The notes: generated by a model from the sequence alone, not told the origin. Shown: positions 16,159 through 26,604, numbered from the stretch's first letter. The stretch is DNA of 64,000 nucleotides from Marinoscillum furvescens DSM 4134 (GCF_003386095.1 NZ_QREG01000001.1:62001-126000), one strand, 5' to 3'. Program-made: numbers and translations.

Positions 16159-17424
16159 CTATTTCGACATTAGATAATTTATTGAATTTACGGTAAGTGA
16201 TGCATTGTTGTCCACAAAGGCATTGGCACTACCATCCTGCTCCCATTCGTATGCTGCCGGGCCTATCACGATGATCGCACCCTCACCTGCTGCTGCAGCG
16301 CGTGGGTGAAGTTCCACTACCGCTCCACAACAAAGGTCTACCACGTGTCCCCATGTACCGATAATGGTAGCCTCCATAGCAGCCTCCCACTTATCAGCTT
16401 TATCAAAAGCATCTACATGATCAGTGATAGGTGCTGCATTGATATCCCACATGGAGTTGTGATCTTCTTTGTAACCAGCTGCGATCAATGGGACAATAGG
16501 GTGATCATAGGTCGTTCCCTCTGCAGGATTGGCTACATCACTAAAGGTAGCCCCTTCTAGAATTGGGTGCGAAGAACGATCCCAATCAGTAGTCGAAACG
16601 GTTTCAATACTATTTACATTCAAGTTGACATTGATTCCCCACTGATCTGGATTGTCAAACCCATCACCACTACCAAAGATTCGTGGTGCCCATCCATTGT
16701 CTGCATAAGACTTATCTCCGTCGGCAGGAATTCTTCCCAGCTGATTGAGGTATTGTGTAGCGTGTCCTGCGAGCACAAAATCTCCTCCATTGGCATGCCA
16801 TTCTTTAAAGGCATCTACCACACTTTGTGCCTGTGCTGACACTGGTATCGCCTCCAACATACCAGGGTTGTTTCCTTTATCAGTATCCTGATAGTAAACT
16901 ACCACTTCTATATATTGGAGAGCATCAGCATTCACAGAAGAGAATGGGATATACTCCAGGTCTTCGCCAAACTCTGTAGACAGAAAAGCAAAAGCAGCTG
17001 CCATATCTGGCTCCGTAATGCTTCCCGAAGCATTGGCATCTCCTACAAAGGCAATAGAAGCGGCAAACTCTGCTGTCACCGTCACCTCAAACGCAAGCTC
17101 CTCTACTCCATTGGATATGGTATAGGTAACAGGCCCGGATGAGAAATCCTGCGCTACACCTGATGCCGGGGAGACTGTCACCCCTTCTGGCAGTGTAACT
17201 TCTATCACCACTGAAGTAAGGTCTGTACGTGGTGCGAATGGCTGAAAAACAACCGTCTGAGCAGCGGCATCTACTACTCCTGTGCGAGAAACATCTCCAG
17301 ATGTAGCCGTGATCGTGGTAATTTCCAGAGCTGGCGGAGCCGGTTCATCATTGCTATCTCCACAGCTCACTATGCCTACTATGGCCACTAGAACTATAGC
17401 GTACGATACGAGTAACTTCTTCAT
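16159..17424 (-). CDS. PUL surface lipoprotein, probable fructan-binding protein (DUF4960-like)
   Basis: 421 residues with a lipoprotein signal (MKKLLVSYAIVLVAIVGIVSC followed by GDSNDEP, as in exported Bacteroidota lipoproteins). Residues about 30-120 look like an Ig-like domain. Residues about 125-421 form an alpha/beta domain resembling DUF4960 (AFKEWHANGGDFVLAGHA, GTWGHVVDLCCGAVVELHP, GAIIVIGPAAYEW). It occupies the position of BT1761 in the Bacteroides levan locus, directly after SusD, so a surface glycan-binding role is the best guess. The domain name is from memory and the ligand is inferred from context only. Confidence 0.75.
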   Translation of the reverse strand: MKKLLVSYAIVLVAIVGIVSCGDSNDEPAPPALEITTITATSGDVSRTGVVDAAAQTVVFQPFAPRTDLTSVVIEVTLPEGVTVSPASGVAQDFSSGPVTYTISNGVEELAFEVTVTAEFAASIAFVGDANASGSITEPDMAAAFAFLSTEFGEDLEYIPFSSVNADALQYIEVVVYYQDTDKGNNPGMLEAIPVSAQAQSVVDAFKEWHANGGDFVLAGHATQYLNQLGRIPADGDKSYADNGWAPRIFGSGDGFDNPDQWGINVNLNVNSIETVSTTDWDRSSHPILEGATFSDVANPAEGTTYDHPIVPLIAAGYKEDHNSMWDINAAPITDHVDAFDKADKWEAAMEATIIGTWGHVVDLCCGAVVELHPRAAAAGEGAIIVIGPAAYEWEQDGSANAFVDNNASLTVNSINYLMSK

Positions 17425-17478
17425 AATTATTTAGTGTTAAAATGGTTTAATTAAATGTGCAATAGGAATTTATGATTG

Positions 17479-19143
17479 TTAATAGCCTGAATTCTGCTTA
17501 TAGAGCCCAGGATTTTTATCGATTTCAGCCTGAGGGATTGGGTAGTATTCATGCGTTCCCCCCTCAAACGTTACACCTTCCAGATATGGAGTTACCTCAA
17601 ATTCATCCTTTAGGTACTCATTTATGGTCTGTGCCGTGATGCCCCACCTGTTGAGATCAAACATTCTGTGTCCTTCCATCGCGAGCTCCAGTCTGCGTTC
17701 GCGACGCAATGCTTGTCGAGCATAATCCTGGGTCCATCCCGTAGCAGGATAAAGGTCAATCTGATAGTTGGCAGCTTCGGAAACTCCATCCAATGTGCGC
17801 ACATAGGTGCTGTTTTTAGCACGCGCCCGTACCTCGTTGATGAGATTTCTAGCTTCTTCCAGGTCTATGTTACCCTCGATGAGTGCTTCAGCTTTCCACA
17901 ACAAAACCTCTGCATAGCGTATGATAGCATAGTTGAGACCTGATGCAGCCCACGGCAGTCCATCATGGAGCCTCGGATCGTTGGCATCAATCAGATGCTT
18001 TTTAGATGAATAATTGTAGGGATAATCGTTGCTACGTCCCCATTCGGCAAAAGTGTAAACTCCACTTTGCTTCCAGGGAATGTTGTTTCGGCCAACACTA
18101 AAATCTACACGTGGATCCACAGGACCATTGTATGAAGCTCCCGTAGCATGAGGTGCATTGTCAAACCCTTCAAAAACCGGTAAGCCGGCAGCATCAGTTT
18201 TAAAGGCATTTACCAGGTTTTGACTAGCCAGGTAGAAGTCATCACCTCCGGGGTAAGCATTACTAAACGTAACATTTAAAATGTTGCCAATATTATGCCC
18301 CAGGTCCAGGTTTTCTGTCTTGGCAAACTGCACAGTAAAGACAATCTCCTCGCTATTTTCAAAATCCAGGCTTGCCAAATCTTCAAATTCGTCTAGCAAA
18401 GCATACTTACCACTATTGATTACAAAATCGGTGTATTTAGGCACTTCACTCCACTTCTGCTGCTCCACCAGTACCTTCGCCATATAAGCAGCGGCTGTAT
18501 ACTTATTCACTCGTCCTATTTCTTCCTGCTCTTCAGGAAGGTTTTCAAACGCATACTGCATGTCTGCCTCTATGAGTTCCAGGATTTCCTGTTTAGTATA
18601 CTCCGTGTTGGAGGCTTCTGACCCCAATACTTCTTCATCCAACCAGGGCACATTTCCGAAGTTTCTTACCAGATCAAAATGAAAGTGAGCTCGCAAGAAA
18701 CGCATCTCCGCCATGCGAGTCGTTGTGGGATAGTTTGCATTCTCGTAAACCTGAAGATTACCAATGGCTACATTCGTACGGGCTATGGCCCACGTCAGGT
18801 TCAGCCATTTGTTAAAAGCCAAATCATTTGTGGGATTGAGCACATAAGTTTCTGCCTGATGAATAGGCACCTGGTCTACAATCCCTCCACCACCTTTGTA
18901 GGCATCATCAGACCGCACATCTGCTATCCAATTGGTAGTTGGCCCTTGAAAAGTGACATGATGTAAATTGATGAAACGCGCAGTTAGTGATGAATAAGCA
19001 GCCGTAATGAGGTTGTCCATGATTTGTTCATCTACTTCGACTCCTTCGGCCAGTGCGCCCTGAGGCACCTGATCCAATACCTCATCTTTACACGAAGTAA
19101 GCAGTAATCCGGCGGCTATAAGTATGCTAAATAACTTTTTCAT
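17479..19143 (-). CDS. SusD/RagB-family fructan-binding lipoprotein
   Basis: 554 residues with a lipoprotein signal (MKKLFSILIAAGLLLTSC). It shows the SusD pattern throughout: N-terminal TPR-like helices (EMRFLRAHFHFDLVRNFGNV), a central starch-binding-like part, and the C-terminal block LRRERRLELAMEGHRMFDLNRW. SusD proteins form a lid on the SusC channel and bind oligosaccharide at the cell surface. It lies 32 bp downstream of susC in the same operon. Substrate is inferred as fructan from the GH32 and fructokinase genes. Confidence 0.95.
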   Translation of the reverse strand: MKKLFSILIAAGLLLTSCKDEVLDQVPQGALAEGVEVDEQIMDNLITAAYSSLTARFINLHHVTFQGPTTNWIADVRSDDAYKGGGGIVDQVPIHQAETYVLNPTNDLAFNKWLNLTWAIARTNVAIGNLQVYENANYPTTTRMAEMRFLRAHFHFDLVRNFGNVPWLDEEVLGSEASNTEYTKQEILELIEADMQYAFENLPEEQEEIGRVNKYTAAAYMAKVLVEQQKWSEVPKYTDFVINSGKYALLDEFEDLASLDFENSEEIVFTVQFAKTENLDLGHNIGNILNVTFSNAYPGGDDFYLASQNLVNAFKTDAAGLPVFEGFDNAPHATGASYNGPVDPRVDFSVGRNNIPWKQSGVYTFAEWGRSNDYPYNYSSKKHLIDANDPRLHDGLPWAASGLNYAIIRYAEVLLWKAEALIEGNIDLEEARNLINEVRARAKNSTYVRTLDGVSEAANYQIDLYPATGWTQDYARQALRRERRLELAMEGHRMFDLNRWGITAQTINEYLKDEFEVTPYLEGVTFEGGTHEYYPIPQAEIDKNPGLYKQNSGY

Positions 19144-19175
19144 TGCGTTGTGATTTTAAGTGATTTGCTTCGTGA

Positions 19176-22100
19176 TTAAAGTTTCAGGTTGACTCCCAGT
19201 ATAAAGGTTCGGGGTAGCGGGTAGACACCATTGTCAAACCCTCCAGGAACTTCAGGATCAATACCGGAATAGTCTGTAATGGTGAACACGTTCTGAATTT
19301 CTCCATAGATATTGGCCGAAAACCCACCTAAAAACGAAGGTTTGAAATTGTACCCCAGACGAAGGGTGCGCATTTTCAGAAAAGTACCATCTTCTACAAA
19401 GTAACTAGATGCTCTACCTTCATCATTACCCCGGTCGTCTAGTGTGAGCATGGGTACCGTAGCACTCGGATTATCGGGTGTCCAGCTGTCCAGTATTGCC
19501 GTAGTTCGGTTGTACGTACCTATTTGAGCAAACTCAGAAGTAACCCGTAAATTGTTATAGATATCATGCCCGATAGAACTATAGAAAAACATATCGAGGT
19601 AGAAGTCTTTGTATTTCACGGAAGTGTTTAGCCCCAGTGTAACGTCCGGATGTGGACTCCCAATGTAAGTACGATCCTCGTCATTGATGAGGGTGTCACC
19701 ATTGATATCTTTGTACCGGATACGCCCCACTCCTTTACCAGTCTGATCCGCATGCAGCGCTACTTCTTCGTCATTCTGAAATATGCCATCTGCCACCCAT
19801 CCATAAAATTCTCGCATTTCTCGACCTTCAGCTATTCTACCTCCATTGTCAAAATACCGCTCGCCTTCATAGCCTATCGGATAGCGCTCATCTAACTGAT
19901 CTACGACAGACCGGTAATGAGACACCTGCAATGAATTCGTTATGCTTAAGTCCGAACCACTCCGCTGATAATAATGGGTAAGATTAAAGTCAATCCCTCT
20001 ATTCGTCACTTGTGCAGAGTTGACATATGGTGCGGTACCTTCTCCTATTGCCAGAGCTAGCGGAGGGTTGCTTATAAGATCAGTAGTCACCTTTTGATAA
20101 GCGTCGATGGTAAGGTCTACAGATTTGTTGAACAACCGAATATCAGCACCAACATTTATAGTTTTGGTAGTCTCCCAACGAAGAAATGGATTACCTCTGG
20201 TGAGTACCACAAACCCCTGCTGAACAGATGAATTGGTAGCACTGAGGTCATAATTTGCATTCAGGTCATTTGGACCGTAAAACGTTGCCTGATTATAAAG
20301 TGTACCCACACGCTGGTTGCCAAGCTCTCCGTAACTGGCACGAAGTTTTAGCTCATTCAAAGTACTTCCTGTAACCCCACGCATAAACGGCTCATCTGTC
20401 AGTCTCCATCCTACCATGTAGGTAAGAAAATCTCCATCAGTGGCAAAACGAGACGTTTGATCATGTCGATATAGCACCGTGGCCAGATAGCGGCCTTTTA
20501 AAATATAGTCTAGCCTAGCAATTTCTGAGTAGAGTCCCCAATTGGTACGGCTACCATCAGCTATTTGGATATCGTCTCCTGCCCCAACCGTCAGATAACT
20601 AGGTGTCTCAGAGGCATATCCGGTGCGGGCTGCTGCCAGGTCTCGATAGCTGTATTGTATACTTTCCAGTCCACCCATGATTTTGAGGTCATGGTCACCC
20701 TGCACAAAACCATATTCTACAAAATTATTCCAGGTCACCGTCACCCCTCTGCCAAACTTGTTGAAATAGCTGTTGTCATCAATCTGATAGACTCCTTCGT
20801 GGAGGCTGGAGTTGAATACCTGATCGTAATAATCACTATAATCGATCCCAAGATTGGTGCGCAATTTCAAGTTATGAGACGCTGGCAATAAGTCCAATGC
20901 ATCAAGAACACTCAGATCCGCGTGAGCGTTTCCAAAAATCCTCCAGCTTTTGGACGTATTGTCACGATTTCGGTCCAACTGACTCACCGTATTGCGTATG
21001 TCTGGAAAGTCGCCAACTCGCCCTGCATAATCACCATCCGTATCACGAACGGGTAAAGCAGGATGCTGTCGAACAACGTCATTTGGGGCTCCTCCCACAC
21101 CCACTCGCTCGGAGTTCGAGATATTTAGGTTTTCACCGATAGTGAGCCATTTGGTGAGGTTGTACTTACTGTTTACACGGGCAGTGATGCGATTGAAATA
21201 CGAAGTAATTATGGTCCCACGCTCATTGAAGTAGGATGCACCAAACATCACACTTCCTTTGTCATTGCCATTGGATACATTGGCATAATACTGCTGAGTA
21301 ATTCCATCTCGATAGATTTCATCTGCCCAGTTGGTACCCTGAGGGGTGTATAGATAAGACTGATCTTTACTGGGGTCATCTCTATCGGGCTGGTATAGCT
21401 GAGGATCAGCAGGAATACCCGGCTTTCCTCCCAGATCAAAGTACCCGGTAAATGCCGGTGTACCATTACGACTGTTTTGGTAAGCCTGCCAATAGACTTC
21501 ACCCCACTGCTCCGCAGACAAGAGATCAAGGTAATTGGCTCTTGTAGACTGTCCTAGTGTCATTCCGGCATCCACACCTAGCTTCCCTTTTCTACCAGAC
21601 CTGGTAGTAATTAGTATAACACCACCAGCTGCCCGTGCTCCATAGATAGAAGCTGCTGCATCTTTCAGCACCTGTATCGAAGCGATATCATTACCATTTA
21701 GGTTATTGGGTGGCTCTTCTGACGGTATACCATCAATGATATAAAGCGGTGTATTGTTATTAAAAGTCGTGAAGCCTCTAATGTTGATACCGGTACCAAC
21801 GGAGCCCGGCTCGCCTGTTTGCGTGAAATTTACTCCAGCAACCCGTCCCTGAAGTGCCTGTAGTGGGTTTGCATAGACAATCTTACCAACTTCTTCCATG
21901 TCCACTACGCTCACAGAGCCTACGAGATCTTTCTTTTTCTTGGAAGTGTAGCCTACAACCACTACCTCTTCGAGTGATTGAAGGTCTTCACTCAGTGCAA
22001 AGTCAATGACCGCACGTCCGTTCACCGATTTTTGTGTAGGCTCATACCCAACAAAAGAGCAAACCAAAACTGCATCTTCAGCTGCTGAGAGTTGGTATTG

Positions 22101-22283
22101 ACCATCGATATCGGTAATGGTACCTTGAGTGGTGCCCTCAATGGAAACAGTAGCACCCGGCAAGGTCTCCCCGGTGGCTGCGTCAGTTACTACTCCACTG
22201 ACGGTGAGTTCTTGTGCAACACTCAAGTGAGTAAACCCAATGAGCATCAATAAACAGATTATATGTTTGGTAAATGTGATCAT
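19176..22283 (-). CDS. SusC/RagA-family TonB-dependent outer-membrane transporter
   Basis: 1035 residues. A signal peptide is followed by a carboxypeptidase-regulatory-like domain (LTVSGVVTDAATGETLPGA), a TonB box region (SLEEVVVVGYTSKKKKDLVGS), the plug with the SusC signature (TGINIRGFTTFNNNTPLYIIDG) and a 22-strand barrel ending in ...TFILGVNLKL. With SusD it imports oligosaccharides across the outer membrane using TonB energy. It starts 14 bp after the sugar porter gene. Fructan specificity comes from the surrounding genes. Confidence 0.96.
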   Translation of the reverse strand: MITFTKHIICLLMLIGFTHLSVAQELTVSGVVTDAATGETLPGATVSIEGTTQGTITDIDGQYQLSAAEDAVLVCSFVGYEPTQKSVNGRAVIDFALSEDLQSLEEVVVVGYTSKKKKDLVGSVSVVDMEEVGKIVYANPLQALQGRVAGVNFTQTGEPGSVGTGINIRGFTTFNNNTPLYIIDGIPSEEPPNNLNGNDIASIQVLKDAAASIYGARAAGGVILITTRSGRKGKLGVDAGMTLGQSTRANYLDLLSAEQWGEVYWQAYQNSRNGTPAFTGYFDLGGKPGIPADPQLYQPDRDDPSKDQSYLYTPQGTNWADEIYRDGITQQYYANVSNGNDKGSVMFGASYFNERGTIITSYFNRITARVNSKYNLTKWLTIGENLNISNSERVGVGGAPNDVVRQHPALPVRDTDGDYAGRVGDFPDIRNTVSQLDRNRDNTSKSWRIFGNAHADLSVLDALDLLPASHNLKLRTNLGIDYSDYYDQVFNSSLHEGVYQIDDNSYFNKFGRGVTVTWNNFVEYGFVQGDHDLKIMGGLESIQYSYRDLAAARTGYASETPSYLTVGAGDDIQIADGSRTNWGLYSEIARLDYILKGRYLATVLYRHDQTSRFATDGDFLTYMVGWRLTDEPFMRGVTGSTLNELKLRASYGELGNQRVGTLYNQATFYGPNDLNANYDLSATNSSVQQGFVVLTRGNPFLRWETTKTINVGADIRLFNKSVDLTIDAYQKVTTDLISNPPLALAIGEGTAPYVNSAQVTNRGIDFNLTHYYQRSGSDLSITNSLQVSHYRSVVDQLDERYPIGYEGERYFDNGGRIAEGREMREFYGWVADGIFQNDEEVALHADQTGKGVGRIRYKDINGDTLINDEDRTYIGSPHPDVTLGLNTSVKYKDFYLDMFFYSSIGHDIYNNLRVTSEFAQIGTYNRTTAILDSWTPDNPSATVPMLTLDDRGNDEGRASSYFVEDGTFLKMRTLRLGYNFKPSFLGGFSANIYGEIQNVFTITDYSGIDPEVPGGFDNGVYPLPRTFILGVNLKL

Positions 22284-22297
22284 CGTTTCGTTATGTT

Positions 22298-23677
22298 TTA
22301 GCTACCCGTATTGGTAGCGTAGGTTTCGTTGATTTCAGTTGAGTTAGAATCGAATTTTGTCAATTGTTTTTGAAGGTCTTCCAGCGAAACGCCTTTAGTT
22401 TCGGGCATCATAAACGCTACAAACAGCAGCTGCAATACCATAAAGCCCGCAAAGAAGGCAAATACCTGCCACGGCTCAAATACCGAGATAAATACTGCTC
22501 CAAACAGCGTAATCAGTGCAGCGAACACCCAGTGCGTGCCAGAGCCCCAGGCCTGCCCAAACGCCCGCACTTTATTTGGGAAAATTTCAGAAATAAACAC
22601 CCAAATCACAGCTCCCTGACCTATGGCATGTGAAGCGATAAACAACAGGATGAAGGCCAATTTAAACCCTGCACTCGCATCGAAATAGAAGCCGTAGGCA
22701 GTAAATGAAAGACTTATAATATATCCGAGCGAGCCGATATACATGAGCTGTTTACGTCCTGCCTTATCAATGAGGTAGAGTCCCAGCATAGTGAACAGCA
22801 AATTGACGCCTCCTATAGAAATAGCACTAAACAACGACTCTGAAGCTGCGAATCCTGCTTTTTCGAGGATCTCCGGGGCGTAGTAGAGTATAAAGTTTAT
22901 ACCCGAAAGTTGATTGAAAAAAGCGATTAAAAAAGCCAGAATTAATGGGTAAGAATATTTCCTGGAGAACACGGGTTTCTGATCAGTTTGTTCCTTTTTA
23001 TTGTCATCCAATATAGCCTGTAGCTGCTGCCTCGCTGCCTGAGCGCTCGACGAACGCTCCAAAATTCGCAACGCTTTTTCATTGTCATTCTTTTTGATGG
23101 CAACCCATCGGGGACTTTGGGGCACACCCAAAACCATAATAATGTACGCAGCTGCCGGAATAGCCTCTACGCCCAGCATCCACCTCCAGTCATTGGCCCC
23201 ACCCACACCTTGTAATAGGTAGTTGGAAATAAAGGCTATGAGGATTCCAAAAACAATATTGAACTGATACAATGCAACCAGTCTTCCACGGTGTTTTGGT
23301 GGCGCTATTTCGGAGGTATAGGTTGGTGCAGCAATGGAAGAAGCGCCTACCCCCAAACCACCAATAAATCTGAAAAAAGAAAAGATATAAGGGTCGGTAG
23401 CCAAAGCAGAGCCAAGAGCGGAAACGAGGTACAATACCCCAATCCAATATAAGGTAGTACGACGCCCCAGATAATCGGTAGGATAGCCGCCCAACAGTGC
23501 ACCTACAACTGTTCCCCATAAGGCCATGGACATGATGAAAGTACCATGAAACCAGTCCGATGTTTGCCAGAGTTCTTTTATGGGGAGGTTGGCACCAGAG
23601 ATCACTACAGTGTCAAACCCGAAAAGAAACCCGGCCAGCCCTACCACTAATGCATAATATAATGTACGTGCGTTCAT
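22298..23677 (-). CDS. MFS sugar porter, probable fructose:H+ symporter
   Basis: 459 residues, 12 predicted membrane spans. It has sugar-porter family signatures: GFLFGFDTVVISGA in TM1, DYLGRRTTLYW between TM2 and TM3, PTYTSEIAPPKHRGRLV after TM4, QLSGINFILYYAPEI in TM7 and the PETKGVSLEDL motif at the end. It should carry the monosaccharide released in the periplasm across the inner membrane. It is the first gene of the long minus-strand operon, the same role as BT1758 in Bacteroides. Confidence 0.92.
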   Translation of the reverse strand: MNARTLYYALVVGLAGFLFGFDTVVISGANLPIKELWQTSDWFHGTFIMSMALWGTVVGALLGGYPTDYLGRRTTLYWIGVLYLVSALGSALATDPYIFSFFRFIGGLGVGASSIAAPTYTSEIAPPKHRGRLVALYQFNIVFGILIAFISNYLLQGVGGANDWRWMLGVEAIPAAAYIIMVLGVPQSPRWVAIKKNDNEKALRILERSSSAQAARQQLQAILDDNKKEQTDQKPVFSRKYSYPLILAFLIAFFNQLSGINFILYYAPEILEKAGFAASESLFSAISIGGVNLLFTMLGLYLIDKAGRKQLMYIGSLGYIISLSFTAYGFYFDASAGFKLAFILLFIASHAIGQGAVIWVFISEIFPNKVRAFGQAWGSGTHWVFAALITLFGAVFISVFEPWQVFAFFAGFMVLQLLFVAFMMPETKGVSLEDLQKQLTKFDSNSTEINETYATNTGS

Positions 23678-23895
23678 GTTTTGAAAACTTTACCTCCAAG
23701 TTAGCCGCACCCTGAAGCCAAACTTTTCAATGCAGTACCAATCAATTACAATTTTGATACAAACACCCCTCATTAACTATGAAAGGCATTTTTTAACAAA
23801 TCGAAACGCTTGTTTAATTATGAATTAATCAAAAGAGCTTTCAATATTGATACATGTTTTTAAAATCGTATCATAAACGTACAACTAACAGAACT
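23678..23895 (-). promoter_or_regulatory. PUL promoter/operator region
   Basis: This 218-bp gap between the hybrid sensor gene and the sugar porter is the only sizeable gap ahead of the structural genes. TTGATACA occurs at 23754-23761 and 23847-23854, and its complement core GTATCA at about 23868-23873. These are candidate binding sites for the AraC-type domain of the hybrid sensor. No clear -7/-33 pair was found by eye. Confidence 0.4.
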
Positions 23896-26604
23896 CTATT
23901 TTTCGATCTGAGCTTTGTACTCTGAAGGCGTCATACCAAACTGATTTTTAAATGCAGTGGAAAAATAGGAGGAGGAAGAGAACCCCACACGATGAGCGAT
24001 CTCAGAAAAGGTGAGCTTGCCTTCTGCAATTAAATGCCGGGCAGTTTTTAGTTTTACACTGTTGATATAATCATTTACGCTGTATCCAAGCAAAGCTTTC
24101 ACTTTGCGGTAAAGTTGTACCCGCGACAGACCTAATTCTTGCCCCAATTCATTGACTCCAAAAGATGGATTGCTGATATTTTGCTCTACCAGCGCCGTAA
24201 ACTCATGAACAAATTTCTTATCCACCCTGGAACCTGATTTAGAAGGATTCGATGCTTCCACCGGGAGCTCGTGTACATAGTGCTCCCGTAATTTTTGATG
24301 GTTGGTAAGTAAAGTCTGAATACGCTCCTTCAACAATGTGAAATCGAAGGGCTTGGTGATGTAATCATCCGCACCCAGGCGAAGCCCTTTAATTTTATCG
24401 GTCGTAGTATTTTTAGCTGATAAAATGATGATAGGGATATGAGAAGTTCGAAGGTCTTCTTTGAGCGTCTGGATAATTTCATAACCAAGTTCATGCTGCA
24501 GCATAAGGTCGCATATAATAAGATCAGGAACATGCTCCTGCGCAGACCTCACTCCATCACGAACGCGAGCTGCTTCCAGCATATTATAACTGCTGGCAAG
24601 TTTTTGAACCAAAAAATCACGTAGCTCGTCATTATCTTCCACTACCAAAATAGTCCGATCATGCACTTGAGTTTGAGCATCGTTGGCATCTGTATCAGGC
24701 TGCTCATATACCAGTGACTCTTCTCTGTGTACGACTGCACTTCCCACGGCCAGCCGCTCCATGTCCGCCAAATGGTCATCCCCTTTCTTTAAATGAATAT
24801 CAAACCGGGTCCCTCTCCCCAGTACGCTTTGTACAGTGATTTTTCCCTGATGTAGCTCTACAATCTCACGAGAAAGTGACAAACCTATTCCTGTACCCAG
24901 GCTCCGGTTAGCATCTCCCTGGTAAAACCGATCAAACACATGAGAAACATGCTCCGGAGCCATTCCACTGCCAGTATCCTCCACCGATATAACCACTTCG
25001 TCTTCCAGACTACTGGATTTCACGCGTACCAAAACACTCCCTCCTCTGGAGGTAAACTTAAAAGCATTGGACAGGAGGTTAAAGAATACCTTATCCATCA
25101 TGTTTTGATCAAACCACAACATAAGGTCCTCCTGGTCAGCCACAAGCTTCACAGTCACACCATTGTCATTAGCCAATTTTTCAAAAGCATCCAGGATATC
25201 TTCTAGAAATGGCACCACTAGCTGATAACTTACCTGCAATTTCATCTTGGCATTGTCAATCTTTCGAAAATCCATCACTTGATCTACCAGACGCAATAGC
25301 CGCAAAGTATTTTTTCGTATCAGGGATAAGTCCTTACGGAATGGGGCTACTTCTTTGCGTTCCAGCAACTCATCCACTGGTGCCTTGATAAGAGTAAGCG
25401 GAGTACGAAACTCGTGAGAAATATTAGTAAAAAAACGAAAACGAGCCTGAGTAGCTTCCTCGGCCTGTTGGCTATAGGCTAATACCTGTTCATTTTTTAG
25501 CTGTAATTCCTGGTTGGTTCGCCGTTTTTCCACCAGCGCCTTCAGTACAAAAGCCGTCATAATGATACTCACCAGCATCGTGAGTGCAAACAGGTATGTC
25601 AGAGTTCTTTGTGTCTGAAATACCCCTTCGATGACGTCTAGCTTACCTGCAAGGTTTAGAATATCCTTTTGCTGATCCAGCAACTTCTGCGCCTGCATCT
25701 GTATGATTTTTACATTGGTAGAGTCGATCACCATCGTCTGCAGTGTATTCTCCTTCTCAAATGGCTGACCGTTCAGTATCCTGGCCGCAACCTCTATGGC
25801 CACATCTCCACCAGTGGGGTATAGAATAGAAGCTGTAAGTACACCCTTTTCTACCAACTCCAATCCTCCTCCAGGAGTAGGCAAAGCATCTATACCAATG
25901 AATGCCGTATGCATGTCAGCGCCAACCTCCGCGGCAATATCATAAGCAAACCTTGCAGCTACATCTGTGGCTGCAAATACAACATCATATGTATTGTTCG
26001 AAATAGATGTACGGTAATCATCTGCCCCCCAACTCATAGCCCGTACAGAATCAGTAGAAATCATGGGGTATTGTTCGAGCACCTTTCGGAACCCTTTGTG
26101 TCGATCAGAAAATGCCGTGATGGTCAACGATTCATAAACCTCTAAAACATCCCCCTTTCCGCCCAGAAGTCTGGCGATGTATTTACCAGCCTCCTCTCCG
26201 ATCAAACGATTATCGGCTCCTACATAGGCCGTATACTTATTGGAGTTGATACGTCTATCCAGAATGACCACAGGTATACCCTGATCGTAAACTGACTCTA
26301 TAATGGGTTGAAGGGGAGCCGCTTCATTTGGAGAAACAATTAACAAATCTATCCCCAGCTCTACAAGCTCAAGAATTTGCGCAATCTGAGTGCTTGTTTG
26401 TGCTTCGGCATTTCGAAAAAGCAACTCAATATTGTCATGAAAAATCAACTGGCGCTGCATTTCGCTATACATCGTCTGACGCCAGTCATCAGCCATAATT
26501 GGCTGGGAAAATCCTACTTTGAATTGTTGATCGTCGGCATCATTTGCAAGACATGCAAAGACCGCCAACATCATTTGGATTATAAATACTATCGTTGTTT
26601 TCAC
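23896..26604 (-). CDS. Hybrid two-component system sensor with periplasmic sugar-binding-protein domain
   Basis: 902 residues starting at GTG 26604; the only nearby in-frame ATGs would remove the positive end of the signal peptide MKTTIVFIIQMMLAVFACLA. Order: signal, type I periplasmic-binding-protein domain (about 29-305, GIDLLIVSPNEAAPLQPIIE), one membrane span (about 332-355), HisKA with His397 (NISHEFRTPLTLIKAPVDEL), HATPase (GTGIGLSLSREIVELH), receiver with Asp699 (LIICDLMLQ) and AraC HTH (about 800-900). The BT1754 type has this layout and binds fructose directly. It is the expected activator of the downstream operon; its own gene is separately placed upstream in the same direction. Confidence 0.93.
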   Translation of the reverse strand: MKTTIVFIIQMMLAVFACLANDADDQQFKVGFSQPIMADDWRQTMYSEMQRQLIFHDNIELLFRNAEAQTSTQIAQILELVELGIDLLIVSPNEAAPLQPIIESVYDQGIPVVILDRRINSNKYTAYVGADNRLIGEEAGKYIARLLGGKGDVLEVYESLTITAFSDRHKGFRKVLEQYPMISTDSVRAMSWGADDYRTSISNNTYDVVFAATDVAARFAYDIAAEVGADMHTAFIGIDALPTPGGGLELVEKGVLTASILYPTGGDVAIEVAARILNGQPFEKENTLQTMVIDSTNVKIIQMQAQKLLDQQKDILNLAGKLDVIEGVFQTQRTLTYLFALTMLVSIIMTAFVLKALVEKRRTNQELQLKNEQVLAYSQQAEEATQARFRFFTNISHEFRTPLTLIKAPVDELLERKEVAPFRKDLSLIRKNTLRLLRLVDQVMDFRKIDNAKMKLQVSYQLVVPFLEDILDAFEKLANDNGVTVKLVADQEDLMLWFDQNMMDKVFFNLLSNAFKFTSRGGSVLVRVKSSSLEDEVVISVEDTGSGMAPEHVSHVFDRFYQGDANRSLGTGIGLSLSREIVELHQGKITVQSVLGRGTRFDIHLKKGDDHLADMERLAVGSAVVHREESLVYEQPDTDANDAQTQVHDRTILVVEDNDELRDFLVQKLASSYNMLEAARVRDGVRSAQEHVPDLIICDLMLQHELGYEIIQTLKEDLRTSHIPIIILSAKNTTTDKIKGLRLGADDYITKPFDFTLLKERIQTLLTNHQKLREHYVHELPVEASNPSKSGSRVDKKFVHEFTALVEQNISNPSFGVNELGQELGLSRVQLYRKVKALLGYSVNDYINSVKLKTARHLIAEGKLTFSEIAHRVGFSSSSYFSTAFKNQFGMTPSEYKAQIEK

